From CAZFIO01 sp964519585 (GTDB lineage Bacteria > Bacillota > Clostridia > Tissierellales > Tissierellaceae), in the NCBI GenBank assembly GCA_964519585.1, contig CAZFIO010000035.1:1-15351 (forward strand): a stretch of 15,351 nucleotides of DNA, given 5' to 3'. A program made the translations under genes and the position numbers. Shown piece by piece: positions 7,210 through 15,005 of this stretch; position 1 is the first letter of the stretch, and each line of letters starts with the position of its first letter. Below the pieces are notes generated by a model. That model was given only the letters and a program-made list of their open reading frames with translations, was not told the origin of the DNA and did no database searches.

Positions 7210-7548
7210 TTACATACCGTAAATATTATTTACAGGCAAGGTAAACATCATACCTACACCTGGCTTATGAATATCGCCTAAAATTGATTTTACACTCTTT
7301 ATTGCCTCTTTTAGTACATTTTCATCTTCTATTACTGTAAATATGGTTTTATTGTAGGGTCTAGAATTGTCAAGAAAGGCTCTTATGGACCCAAAGAAAG
7401 GCTCATGGCCATTGCCACTATTGGTAATAACAGACCCCATACCTTGGCTATCCAATATAGTAGCACCCTTCACCCCAACATCTACAAAACTATCCAAAAT
7501 ATCATCTAGATATTCAGTCTTATTGAGAACTATAAACAATACATTCAT
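7210..7548 (-). CDS. PII-like signalling protein
   Basis: A small soluble protein of 112 residues with the ferredoxin-like pattern of the PII superfamily: strand MNVLFIVLNKTE, helix LDDILDSFVDVG, strand GATILDS, an exposed loop region GMGSVITNSGNG, a long helix ENVLKEAIKSVKSILG and a last strand GVGMMFTLPVNNIYGM. The closing motif G-x-G-x-x-F-x-x-P-V is typical of PII-like proteins. It lacks the GlnB uridylylated-tyrosine context and is not next to amtB or glnA. It lies 24 bases downstream of a CPA2 antiporter gene, so it probably binds a nucleotide-type ligand and controls that transporter (inference from gene context). Two ATG codons are adjacent; the second (7548) has the better spacing to AGGTG. 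Confidence 0.75.
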   Translation of the reverse strand: MNVLFIVLNKTEYLDDILDSFVDVGVKGATILDSQGMGSVITNSGNGHEPFFGSIRAFLDNSRPYNKTIFTVIEDENVLKEAIKSVKSILGDIHKPGVGMMFTLPVNNIYGM

Positions 7549-7572
7549 CATATCACCTATCCTTTATAATAT

Positions 7573-8775
7573 TTAAGCTAGCTCTGCTTTACTCTTTCCT
7601 CTTAAAGCACCATTTTCCTCTCCAGCTTTTTGAATTGCTATTTTAGCAAGAATTGGTCCAGCTATTTCATATATTAGGACACTAAATAAAATCACCGTAA
7701 TTATAGCCTCACTAAACTGGGGTAGTTCCCTAGCTACAATCATAGATAAACCTATGGAAATCCCACCTTGGGTCAAGAGACTCATACCCAAATATTTAAC
7801 AACTTTTTCATCAGTCTTTACATATTTTGCCCCTATAGTTGCTCCTATAATCTTTCCTGCAGCCCTTGCGATTATATATCCCAGCCCTAGGACTCCTACC
7901 TTGGACAAGATACTTAAATCTAAGCTTGCACCTGCTATAGTAAAGAAGAGCAAGTTTATAGGTGGTGTAAAGTCTGCTATCAGTGTAAATACTCTTTTAG
8001 CATTATGCATAAGATTTACCAAGACTCCACCTATCATCATACAGGTAAGTAGTGGTGATAAGTTTAATTGATTTGCCATACCTGTACCAAGGAGTATAGC
8101 ACCCAGCACCACAGACAATAATTCATCCCTGTTTTTAGTCCTTGGCGCTATGTAGCTAAGGCCAAAACCTATTACCCCACCTAGAATTAAGGAACCGATA
8201 ATTTCAAATAAAGGGTTCCAAATAATTCTAAATATGGAGAAGGTTCCAACCCCAGATATCAGCTTTGCAACAGATAGGGCAATTCCGAAGGCCATAATCC
8301 CCAAAGCATCATCTAGTGCTACTACAGGTAATATGGTCCTTACTAGTGGTCCCTGTGCCTTCAGCTCCCTTATAACCATTAGTATACCTGCTGGTGCAGT
8401 TGCGGCTGACATACTGGCTATAACTAAAGAAAATTCAAATGACTGCCTAAATATTAAAAATGTTACCAAAAATACCAGGACCAAGGCCCCAACAACTTCA
8501 GCAACAGTAATTATTAGCATATCTTTTCCAACCTTTTTTATATCATCCATTAAGAACTCACTACCTACACTAAAGGCAATAGCAGCCAAGGCTACTTCAT
8601 TAACAATATTGAAGCTGGAAGCCTCTCCCGATTTTATTATATTAAAAAATGATGGCCCTAATAATAGGCCTCCTACTATAAAGCCTGAAACATTTGGAAG
8701 TTTAAAATAATTTGCCACCCTACCTCCAACAATTCCAATAAAAATAACAATGCTTAATTTAAAAAGCAAGTCCAA
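7573..8775 (-). CDS. CPA2-family cation:proton antiporter
   Basis: Integral membrane Na+ or K+/H+ antiporter of 400 residues with about 12 membrane segments covering almost the whole chain (Na_H_Exchanger fold). The family's ion-binding aspartates are D155/D156 in VVALDDALGI, and the unwound helix region SAATAPAG lies at about 124-131. There is no RCK/TrkA-N cytoplasmic domain, unlike full KefB/KefC proteins. Regulation may therefore be supplied by the separate PII-like protein encoded next. The start is TTG at 8775-8773. It is preceded immediately by ATG TGA in the same frame, with GGAGG four bases before that ATG (ten before TTG). A promoter lies at 8816-8844. It is the first gene of a four-gene operon. 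Confidence 0.93.
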   Translation of the reverse strand: MDLLFKLSIVIFIGIVGGRVANYFKLPNVSGFIVGGLLLGPSFFNIIKSGEASSFNIVNEVALAAIAFSVGSEFLMDDIKKVGKDMLIITVAEVVGALVLVFLVTFLIFRQSFEFSLVIASMSAATAPAGILMVIRELKAQGPLVRTILPVVALDDALGIMAFGIALSVAKLISGVGTFSIFRIIWNPLFEIIGSLILGGVIGFGLSYIAPRTKNRDELLSVVLGAILLGTGMANQLNLSPLLTCMMIGGVLVNLMHNAKRVFTLIADFTPPINLLFFTIAGASLDLSILSKVGVLGLGYIIARAAGKIIGATIGAKYVKTDEKVVKYLGMSLLTQGGISIGLSMIVARELPQFSEAIITVILFSVLIYEIAGPILAKIAIQKAGEENGALRGKSKAELA

Positions 8776-8815
8776 TCACATCACGCCTCCGTTAAATTTT
8801 TACCATACCTAGACT

Positions 8816-8844
8816 ATTATAGGCCATAGGGCCTAGATAATCAA
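8816..8844 (-). promoter_or_regulatory. SigA-type promoter of the antiporter operon with nested palindrome
   Basis: On the minus strand TTGATT (8844-8839) and a perfect TATAAT (8821-8816) are separated by 17 bases. The spacer holds one perfect inverted repeat TAGGCC-N4-GGCCTA (8835-8820), whose promoter-proximal end runs into the -10 box. This is where a repressor or spacer-distorting activator would bind. Confidence 0.65.
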
Positions 8845-8874
8845 GTAAGATGAGGCTATATCTTAGACTAAAAT

Positions 8875-8918
8875 AAAAAAACAAGCAAGCCAAGCCTTTT
8901 TTTGCTTGTTTGCTTGTT
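8875..8918 (-). terminator. Strong rho-independent terminator of the lipoprotein/YdjGH-like cluster
   Basis: Nine bases after the lipoprotein stop on the minus strand, AACAAGCAA pairs with TTGCTTGTT. A further 5-bp CAAGC/GCTTG stem lies inside, followed by a long T run. It isolates the cluster from the antiporter operon. Confidence 0.88.
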
Positions 8919-8926
8919 TATCAAGG

Positions 8927-10216
8927 CTAATCATAGGTATTGGTCCATTTAAGTAACCATCCATCCCCTATAGGATCATAGAGGTAGATGCTTCCCAAAT
9001 CAGAAATTGAATATAGAATCTCCTTAGTAAACTTTCCCTTCTGATTGGTCCCTAGCCAAACATTCCTTCCAGTTTCATATTCAAAGTCTGTGTATTCATT
9101 GGTTAGGAGTATGGACATTCCGTATTTTTCTACCATTACCCTTGCTTCCTCCACCCATTCTATCAGGTAGTACAAATAATCATCCTCAGTCTCAAAGTTT
9201 TTATTGTCCTTGTCAAAATCAACTCCAAAGGGGTTATAGCCCAACCAAAATTCATACTCACCTGGGTACCAGTCCCTATCTATATTGTAAAGGGGATCCC
9301 CCTCTGCAGGCCAAAGCACAAGATTCATAAAGCTGGAAAGGTCTGTGAAAAAAGAACCTTGCATCTTTTTTCTTATATCCTTCTTGCTATTGCTTGAGTC
9401 CAAAACCATGTCCAGATGTAGCAGACCTGGTTTTTCATCTCCCTGTCCTAGACTCAATCTAAAACTTCCCTTGTATAGGGAATAGTCTGATTTGTCCATT
9501 TCTCCAATTTCATATTTCACGCTTCCATCTTCAAAAAAGCTTAGGACTCCATAGCCATCCTCATAGGCTCCTGCCACCTGCCAGAACCAACTTCCATGGT
9601 GTAGCTCCATAAAATGGGCTGCTAGAGGCAAATCATATTTTTCACCCTGAGAGTCTAGGCCATATAGGCTCATTTCTCCCATACCTTCCCCTGTATTTTC
9701 TAGGGAAAGAGATTCTATATTTCCTATCCAGTTTAACTTACCCAGACTTATCAGGTCCTTAAGCTCATGTCCCCCGCTGACAAAGTCTCCATAAACCCAT
9801 TCTACACTGCCATCCTCCATAAGAAAGAAGAAACTGGGCATGGTTATTCTTATTCCATTTAAAAAGTCTAGATGGTCAGCCCTTATTATGCCAACATCCT
9901 TGGCCTTGCCTGAAAGAAAGCTTACCTTATAGGGCCCTTCATATACTTCATCCAAGTCTACAGCCTGACTAAGTTGGGTTTTTTCCTCCCATAGGTCTAG
10001 GTTAAAGTATACCTCAGCTTCCCCATTTTCTATATGAACCTGGGTTAGACCATCCTCATCCTGAATTGTCCGTTTTTCTTCCTTGCTCAGGGGATTTGTA
10101 TCTGGTGGTTCCTGGTTATCTCCCTGATCTATGGTAGGTTTTTCTCCTGATTCCCCACAAGCAACCAGGCTTAAAGATAGAACTACTATCAGGACAATTG
10201 CAATTCCCTTTCTCAT
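8927..10216 (-). CDS. Large lipoprotein, paralogue of the lipoprotein at 12715-14133
   Basis: A secreted, membrane-anchored lipoprotein of 429 residues that I cannot assign to a named family. The signal peptide (1-19) ends in the lipobox LVAC with C20 as the lipidated residue, followed by an acidic Pro-rich linker (about 21-50). The mature part is rich in Gly, Asp, Trp and Tyr and looks like a beta-rich domain. Stretches such as DEDGL-x4-IENGE, DLWEE, SGKAKDVGI (102-110), MEDGSVEWVYGD (133-144) and SLGKL recur in the same order in the other lipoprotein, so the two are diverged duplicates. No catalytic motif is visible. Start ATG 10216 follows GGGAGGGAT. It is the last gene of the cluster, 23 bases after the TPM gene. 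Confidence 0.85.
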   Translation of the reverse strand: MRKGIAIVLIVVLSLSLVACGESGEKPTIDQGDNQEPPDTNPLSKEEKRTIQDEDGLTQVHIENGEAEVYFNLDLWEEKTQLSQAVDLDEVYEGPYKVSFLSGKAKDVGIIRADHLDFLNGIRITMPSFFFLMEDGSVEWVYGDFVSGGHELKDLISLGKLNWIGNIESLSLENTGEGMGEMSLYGLDSQGEKYDLPLAAHFMELHHGSWFWQVAGAYEDGYGVLSFFEDGSVKYEIGEMDKSDYSLYKGSFRLSLGQGDEKPGLLHLDMVLDSSNSKKDIRKKMQGSFFTDLSSFMNLVLWPAEGDPLYNIDRDWYPGEYEFWLGYNPFGVDFDKDNKNFETEDDYLYYLIEWVEEARVMVEKYGMSILLTNEYTDFEYETGRNVWLGTNQKGKFTKEILYSISDLGSIYLYDPIGDGWLLKWTNTYD

Positions 10217-10239
10217 TATAATCCCTCCCCAACTTAAGT

Positions 10240-11025
10240 TTAAAACTTCCCTGATTTTCCTGAATAGCCTGAGCTATCCACTGATGTTCCTCCAGAAGAT
10301 TTCCTTTCGATCCGCCTTCTGCTTTCTGTTCTGTAAAGAAAGCTATCCTGCTGCCTGGTAAGGTTTAATCCTTCCTTGCTTATATAATTTGTAGCAGCAC
10401 TGGCTAGGACAGCTGTCTTCATCTGTCTCTTCCAAGCCCCACATATAGCCCAAGCTATAAGTAAGGGAAGCAAAGTTGTAACCCCAAATTTAATTGTTGG
10501 AGATAGTTTCCCATAATCAGGGTCCGTATCTATATCAAAAGGAGAACCCTCTCTTGCTTGCTCAAAGTAGTCTTCCGATACATCCAAAAAAGTGGAAAAG
10601 GCATCATAGTAATTATCCTTAGCTAGAAGGGGAAGGACATGCTTATCCATGATTACATCCTTGCCATGGTCTGTAAAGACTGTATTTCCATATCCATGGG
10701 CAACCAGGGCATAGTCCCTATCTTCCATACTTAGAAAAAGCATGATTATACTTTTTTGAGGACCATAACCCATGTCATAATCTTCTATAATGGTTTTTGT
10801 AAATTCATAAGCATCATGATAATTCATATCATCTATAGTAACAATAGTTATGTCACACATGTATTCTTCTGAAATTTCCATGGCCCTTTGATTTAGGACC
10901 CATACCATGTCATCATTTAAAATACCTGCTGCATCCGTTACATAATCTAATTCATTTGCCAGGACTAAAGATGGGACCATAAGCAAGATAAGAAGAATAA
11001 GACTAATGGATATTAACTTTTTCAT
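10240..11025 (-). CDS. TPM-domain membrane protein (YdjH-like)
   Basis: A 261-residue protein. The signal peptide (1-23) is followed by an extracytoplasmic TPM domain (about 26-165): DYVTDAAGILND at its start, then DITIVTIDDM and LFLSMEDRDYALVAHGYGN. A membrane segment (about 178-198) and a roughly 60-residue basic tail ending SSGGTSVDSSGYSGKSGKF come last. The Ser/Gly-rich end is a weaker form of the Gly-rich tail usual in this family. In B. subtilis the TPM protein YdjH is encoded with YdjG and YdjI and helps recruit PspA to stressed membrane. The same gene order with a YdjG-like gene is seen here. Its start overlaps the upstream stop (TAATG), so translation is coupled; AGGAGG lies nine bases upstream. 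Confidence 0.88.
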   Translation of the reverse strand: MKKLISISLILLILLMVPSLVLANELDYVTDAAGILNDDMVWVLNQRAMEISEEYMCDITIVTIDDMNYHDAYEFTKTIIEDYDMGYGPQKSIIMLFLSMEDRDYALVAHGYGNTVFTDHGKDVIMDKHVLPLLAKDNYYDAFSTFLDVSEDYFEQAREGSPFDIDTDPDYGKLSPTIKFGVTTLLPLLIAWAICGAWKRQMKTAVLASAATNYISKEGLNLTRQQDSFLYRTESRRRIERKSSGGTSVDSSGYSGKSGKF

Positions 11026-12122
11026 TAGAATCTACCTCCTATAGACATGACATAACGCAAGATTATCATAAGAGGCAGGGCAATTCTTCCAAACCAGGAC
11101 CAGTAAAGACCCTTATCAACTGGTAGATCTCCTATGAGTTTTCCTGTTTGACCATTCATAGCAAAGAGAAAATCTTTACCCTTCCACTTGCTTGATAGCA
11201 TCCACACTGGCATCAGGGCATACTTTACCTGACCCTGCTTCAAATTTATACTTTTGTATTCCGATATAAGGCTGGTATAGCCTCTGGTTGTGGCAGCCAA
11301 AGCCCTTTCTGTACTGTTTTCCACACGACTATTTGCCCTTTCCTTACAAGCGTCTATATCCATATCATACTTATCTGCCATAAAACCAGGAAGGTAGGCA
11401 GTGGAAAAAGTTTTTAATTCAGAATAGTCAAAGGGTTCTACTGCATCCATATGGGCATCTGGCATCTTGCTTGAACCATCTACTGGTACCTTCTCAAAAG
11501 CTATATTCCCTTCCCTGACTACCCGATAGTAATCAGTAACTGTAACTTCCTCATCTCCACTTCTATAGGTATTAATTATAGTTCCCAAAAACCTGATACT
11601 TGCATCTGCTTCACCATCAAAAAGCCAAAATGGTACATATACCCCCTTGATTTCTTCTATATGATTATCCCTAGAAAAGGATTTAGGCAGGAATTTTTTA
11701 CCCTTATAGTGTTTTTTTAGGGCCTTAATTGCATCATCCTTACCTAGCTTAAAGGGAATCACATAATCCGGTTTAAGCATGCCTGCAAACTGACCTGGGA
11801 CTATGGTAGGGTTGTTGCAATAAGGACAAGATGTAGCTGCTGTTGTATCATCCATAATCAACTCTGCACTACAGGAGGGGCAGGAATAGGCCCTAAGTCT
11901 AGCAGCCTCTTCTTCCGACCATTCTCCCCCTGCCATGGACATATCCCATTGGGGTTCTGTAGCCTTTGCTGCAGCCTCCTCCTTGTCTGCATATATCTGC
12001 TCTATTACTTCTATTTCATAATTTGTACCACAATAATCACATTCCAGCTGACCAGAGTCTCCTACAAAATGAAGGGGTCCGGTACAATTGGGACATTGAT
12101 AGTTTGTAATTTGACTTGCCAA
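11025..12122 (-). CDS. Double zinc-ribbon protein with C-terminal membrane anchor (YdjG-like)
   Basis: A 365-residue protein. It carries two Cys4 zinc ribbons, C10/C13/C28/C31 and C81/C84/C99/C102, joined by an acidic Ala-rich linker. A long soluble domain follows (about 110-335, with PDYVIPFKLGKDDAIKAL and KGVYVPFWLFDGEADA). Near the end come the conserved YALMPVWMLSSKWKGKDFLFAMNGQTG segment and one membrane helix (about 341-362). This matches the TFIIB-type zinc-ribbon proteins of the YdjG family, sometimes misnamed as helicase or replisome proteins; no helicase motif is present. It is predicted to sit on the inner face of the membrane with the TPM protein. The start is TTG at 12122, six bases behind GGGGGGA; there is no ATG alternative nearby. 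Confidence 0.88.
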   Translation of the reverse strand: MASQITNYQCPNCTGPLHFVGDSGQLECDYCGTNYEIEVIEQIYADKEEAAAKATEPQWDMSMAGGEWSEEEAARLRAYSCPSCSAELIMDDTTAATSCPYCNNPTIVPGQFAGMLKPDYVIPFKLGKDDAIKALKKHYKGKKFLPKSFSRDNHIEEIKGVYVPFWLFDGEADASIRFLGTIINTYRSGDEEVTVTDYYRVVREGNIAFEKVPVDGSSKMPDAHMDAVEPFDYSELKTFSTAYLPGFMADKYDMDIDACKERANSRVENSTERALAATTRGYTSLISEYKSINLKQGQVKYALMPVWMLSSKWKGKDFLFAMNGQTGKLIGDLPVDKGLYWSWFGRIALPLMIILRYVMSIGGRF

Positions 12123-12145
12123 TATAAATCCCCCCTACAAGAATA

Positions 12146-12664
12146 TTAGGCCCAAGGGTCATTTGAAACGGGCTTGCGTATCTGGCCCAAGAGCATTTGG
12201 TCAGTTAGGAACCATTGGCCACTTGAAGGTTTCTTCCTTAGCTTCACAGGTCTAGGGCTATCTGCCCCACTAGACTGGAGATAAAGTTGGGCATGGTTTT
12301 CCTCAGAAAAACTTGTAGGCACAGTTGAAACCTTAACTCTTAAGGGACTGCTTGGCTGATAATCATTGCCTGGACTAGTTCCTTCAAAGTATGACCTAGG
12401 CACATAATCATTTCCCCTAAGCCTTTCAGATATAAACTGAATATCATAGGTGGAAAGGGCTTCAGGTCCCCTTAAAAAATTTATCATATTAATTGCTTCA
12501 TCCTTATTTTGTGGCCAAAGGCACAGGACCGGTATAAGTAGTGCTGCAGCATAGTAAGGTTCATTTAAGCTTGCCTCTGCTAGGGACTTAAGTTCCTCTA
12601 GTGTTTCTGGCATCTTGTGAAAACTTACCTGCCAGCTTTGGTTCCCCTTATTAAAAAATGACAA
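12146..12664 (-). CDS. Uncharacterised protein, DUF6935-like
   Basis: A soluble protein of about 172 residues without signal peptide, membrane segment or known catalytic motif. A helical first part (FHKMPETLEELKSLAEA, then YYAAALLIPVLCLWPQNKDEAI) is followed by FLRGPEALS, then RGNDYVPRSYFEGTSP and a closing SPRPVKLRKKPSSGQWFL and SNDPWA. From memory this set of motifs is that of DUF6935, small proteins found in SPFH/zinc-ribbon operons of clostridia. I could not check it. GTG at 12673 is possible, but it overlaps the ribosome binding site AAGGAG. TTG at 12664, eight bases after GGAG, is preferred. It lies between the first lipoprotein and the YdjG-like gene. Confidence 0.8.
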   Translation of the reverse strand: MSFFNKGNQSWQVSFHKMPETLEELKSLAEASLNEPYYAAALLIPVLCLWPQNKDEAINMINFLRGPEALSTYDIQFISERLRGNDYVPRSYFEGTSPGNDYQPSSPLRVKVSTVPTSFSEENHAQLYLQSSGADSPRPVKLRKKPSSGQWFLTDQMLLGQIRKPVSNDPWA

Positions 12665-12714
12665 TTTACCCACTCCTTCTTCTATCTTTTTTCATATAAA
12701 ACTATTTCTAGTAC

Positions 12715-14133
12715 TTATGGAGTATATACCTCTCGAATATTTACAATCTTTTCATCTTCAATAATAATTTCTGCTAAAATTTCATTATTCTTATACTCTT
12801 GTAAATCCCTGACAAAACTATCCATATCCATAAATGGATTCTGAATAGGGCCTATGTCTTCAATGTTTTCCGGAATATAATAAAGAGAGTATCTTGTATG
12901 AATATCGGCCACATAGGGGACCCAGATTTCTTCTTCATTTTCCAGCCTATAATCATTTGCCTCTTCTGGATCACTTATCCATATAAGATCATCTATGGAT
13001 AAAACTATCCGCCCATCCTCTAGATAGTCATCAAATCTCACATAGGCCAAGATGGATTCTCCATCCAAATAGTTCTCATAGTGCCAGGTGAAGCTTAATA
13101 AATCTAAATCCTTATTCCTTTGGTATAGACCGTCACCATCATTGAAATAAAGTACAAGTCCCTGCCCATCAACAATATCTGCCCTATAGCTGGTTCGTAT
13201 TTTCTCCTTGAAACCCATGTCTTCTAGATAAACCCAATCCACCAGGTCCAAGTCAAAAATCAAGCTTCCTAAGGGGTAATCTTCACCTAAAGATTTTACC
13301 AGCTCATAGCTACCAAACCAGTTTTCATGATAGTAGCTGGGCCTACCCTCCTCATCCTTGAAAGCAATATCAAACTGAAGACTGCCAGATTCGTAAAAAT
13401 GTAAAAAACCACCAATATCAGAAAAACTATCACCAGCTGGAAATTCCATATCACAAGCCCATCCATTTTTTATGATTTCACCTTCTATCCATAGATATCT
13501 GAAGTCAAAAATTTTGTCCTGCTTATTAGAGATATATATGGTCTTGTCTCCTATGCCTTCTTTTGTGGCTTCATAGGACATGCTAGTAAAATCATCCCTA
13601 TAGGGTAATTTCCCAAGGCTATAGCAGTTATACATATATTCCTCCTCATGAGGCTCCAATAATTCGACAGCCATGTAGGGGTCAGCGTAGGTCCACTCTA
13701 GGCTCCCATCATCCATTATAAAAACCACTACTGGTATGGTGAAGTCATAACCAAAATAACCCAGCCTATCAATCTTTCCTATACAGACATCCACCACCTT
13801 ACCTGATATGGTTTTTATGTCGAAGAAGTCTTCAAGAAGGTCCCCAGTTCCATATATTTCAGTATTTACAGTCAAAATCTTATGAAGTTCCTCCCATTTA
13901 TCTAATTTAAAGGAAATACTAGGCTGACCGTCTTCTAGTAGGACTTCTATAAGCCCCTCCTCATCTTTTATCAGAAGCTTATCATTCTTGTCTTCATTAT
14001 CTTTACCCACTACAGGTGGGGTGGGTTTTTCTTGTTTCTTTTTTCCACAGCCTGCCAAAAGNNNNNNNNNNAAAAGGCCCAGGCTTAAAATCAAAATCAC
14101 TATTCCTATGAATTTAAATCCCTTAACTGACAT
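12715..14133 (-). CDS. Large lipoprotein, paralogue of the lipoprotein at 8927-10216 (contains assembly gap)
   Basis: A secreted lipoprotein of about 472 residues. The N-terminal signal peptide is interrupted by ten Ns (four unknown residues, 21-24), then resumes in the lipobox LLAGC with C29 as lipidated residue, followed by a Lys/Pro-rich linker. The mature region shares ordered motifs with the other lipoprotein: DEEGL, DKWEE (78-82), SGKVVDVCIGKID (110-122), MDDGSLEWTYAD (140-151) and SLGKL. The C-terminal 150 residues differ and are highly acidic. No catalytic site is recognised. Start ATG 14133 has GAGGTG five bases upstream. Because the gap length may be arbitrary, the frame upstream of the gap is not proven. 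The signal-peptide character of both sides makes a single intact gene likely. Confidence 0.82.
   Translation of the reverse strand: MSVKGFKFIGIVILILSLGLXXXXLLAGCGKKKQEKPTPPVVGKDNEDKNDKLLIKDEEGLIEVLLEDGQPSISFKLDKWEELHKILTVNTEIYGTGDLLEDFFDIKTISGKVVDVCIGKIDRLGYFGYDFTIPVVVFIMDDGSLEWTYADPYMAVELLEPHEEEYMYNCYSLGKLPYRDDFTSMSYEATKEGIGDKTIYISNKQDKIFDFRYLWIEGEIIKNGWACDMEFPAGDSFSDIGGFLHFYESGSLQFDIAFKDEEGRPSYYHENWFGSYELVKSLGEDYPLGSLIFDLDLVDWVYLEDMGFKEKIRTSYRADIVDGQGLVLYFNDGDGLYQRNKDLDLLSFTWHYENYLDGESILAYVRFDDYLEDGRIVLSIDDLIWISDPEEANDYRLENEEEIWVPYVADIHTRYSLYYIPENIEDIGPIQNPFMDMDSFVRDLQEYKNNEILAEIIIEDEKIVNIREVYTP
14062..14071. other. Assembly gap (10 N)
   Basis: Ten undetermined bases lie within the signal-peptide coding part of the lipoprotein at 12715-14133. 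They mark a scaffold join or a low-quality stretch, so the true length here is unknown. Confidence 0.99.
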
Positions 14134-14162
14134 ATAATCACCTCACAATAGAGCTTACTAAG

Positions 14163-14198
14163 AAGACTGGATTCTACAAATCTTGTATATCCAGTCTT
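14163..14198. other. Strong intercistronic hairpin
   Basis: A perfect 10-bp inverted repeat AAGACTGGAT / ATCCAGTCTT encloses a second 5-bp stem TACAA/TTGTA. It sits in the 71-base gap between the DUF4428-like gene and the lipoprotein gene. The T-rich side (TCTTATTTTTC) is on the plus strand. In the direction of the operon (minus) no T run follows, so on that strand it is more likely an mRNA processing or stability element, or a partial terminator, than a full stop. Confidence 0.7.
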
Positions 14199-14204
14199 AT
14201 TTTT

Positions 14205-14972
14205 CTACTGCATTACAGCCCCGCCACAGAATTCACATCTACCCTGCTCATCTGGAGTAGTAGTTGCACCACATAGTGGGCAAACCTGAGCCACTCTTGG
14301 AGCATTGGCTGCTGCTATATCTTCCCTGATGTTTTCCCTTACCTGGGTAAGGGTCTCATGAATCTCCCTTGCTATTTCCTGGCACTGCCTATATTCAGCA
14401 TTGCTCTCTCCTATATCTTTTGCACTGCGAATCATAAAGCCCCCTGCCTGTTCAACCCTTATGGTGTTATTATTAATTCTAAATTTTATCTCTGAAAAAT
14501 ATGGGTGATTAACATAGATTTTCATCCAAAAATCAAATTCATATTCAAATCTTCTAGGGTTATAGCTCTTCTCATTGCCATCCTTATCCTTTCTCATGAT
14601 TTCCTTCTCATCTTCATTTATATCCAGATGAGAGCCAGTAACCTGAGCAAAGTCCAGAACATCTGGATTTTCCGTCTGCCAACGGTTGGAGCCTGACACT
14701 ATGAATTTTCTAGCATCTTCGTCTAGGAGGACCTTGGTACCTCTACCTAGGGTACGGGTAACCCTGAAGTTTGAAACATCTGCCTTATTGGCTTCCCTGT
14801 AGGCAAGTTGTTCCTTGATATCCTCCACTGTACTGCGTTTACGATCACTAAAGAAGGGCGATAAATCCTTTGCACAGTCCTTACACAGGTTTCCATCATC
14901 TAGTTTTCTATTGCCCATTAGACCAATCTTTTTTCCACAAACACTACAATTTTTCTTTTCAAAAAATTTCAT
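14205..14972 (-). CDS. DUF4428-like zinc-ribbon protein
   Basis: A soluble cytoplasmic protein of 255 residues framed by two zinc ribbons. The N-terminal one, C9/C12/C30/C33 (CSVCGKKIG to CKDCAKDL), is the DUF4428 type; the C-terminal one is C231/C234/C246/C249. The middle contains a beta-rich stretch around FRVTRTLGRGTKVLLDEDARKF and EFDFWMKIYVNHPYF, then a helical segment EYRQCQEIAREIHETL. There is no membrane segment. Such proteins are commonly encoded beside SPFH/zinc-ribbon proteins, as here. Start ATG 14972 is preferred to the adjacent TTG; GGGGG lies eight bases before it. It follows the SPFH-like gene by 33 bases. Confidence 0.85.
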   Translation of the reverse strand: MKFFEKKNCSVCGKKIGLMGNRKLDDGNLCKDCAKDLSPFFSDRKRSTVEDIKEQLAYREANKADVSNFRVTRTLGRGTKVLLDEDARKFIVSGSNRWQTENPDVLDFAQVTGSHLDINEDEKEIMRKDKDGNEKSYNPRRFEYEFDFWMKIYVNHPYFSEIKFRINNNTIRVEQAGGFMIRSAKDIGESNAEYRQCQEIAREIHETLTQVRENIREDIAAANAPRVAQVCPLCGATTTPDEQGRCEFCGGAVMQ

Positions 14973-15005
14973 CAAATCAACCCCCTATTTTTTTCCTCTT
15001 AGTTC

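Noticed and set aside
7219..7233. Perfect AT-rich palindrome GTAAATA-T-TATTTAC
   Set aside because: It lies in the coding region for the last residues of the PII-like protein (VNNIYG) and is explained by those codons. No promoter is nearby.
7197..7244. Plus-strand 15-codon frame MKFCLTYRKYYLQAR with AGGAGGG six bases upstream
   Set aside because: The ribosome-binding-like sequence is good, but the frame is very short, overlaps the end of the PII-like gene on the other strand and has no sign of promoter. Probably chance.
8234..8710. Plus-strand open frame of 158 codons
   Set aside because: Antisense to the antiporter. Its Thr/Ala/Ile-rich product is the usual shadow of a hydrophobic membrane protein gene.
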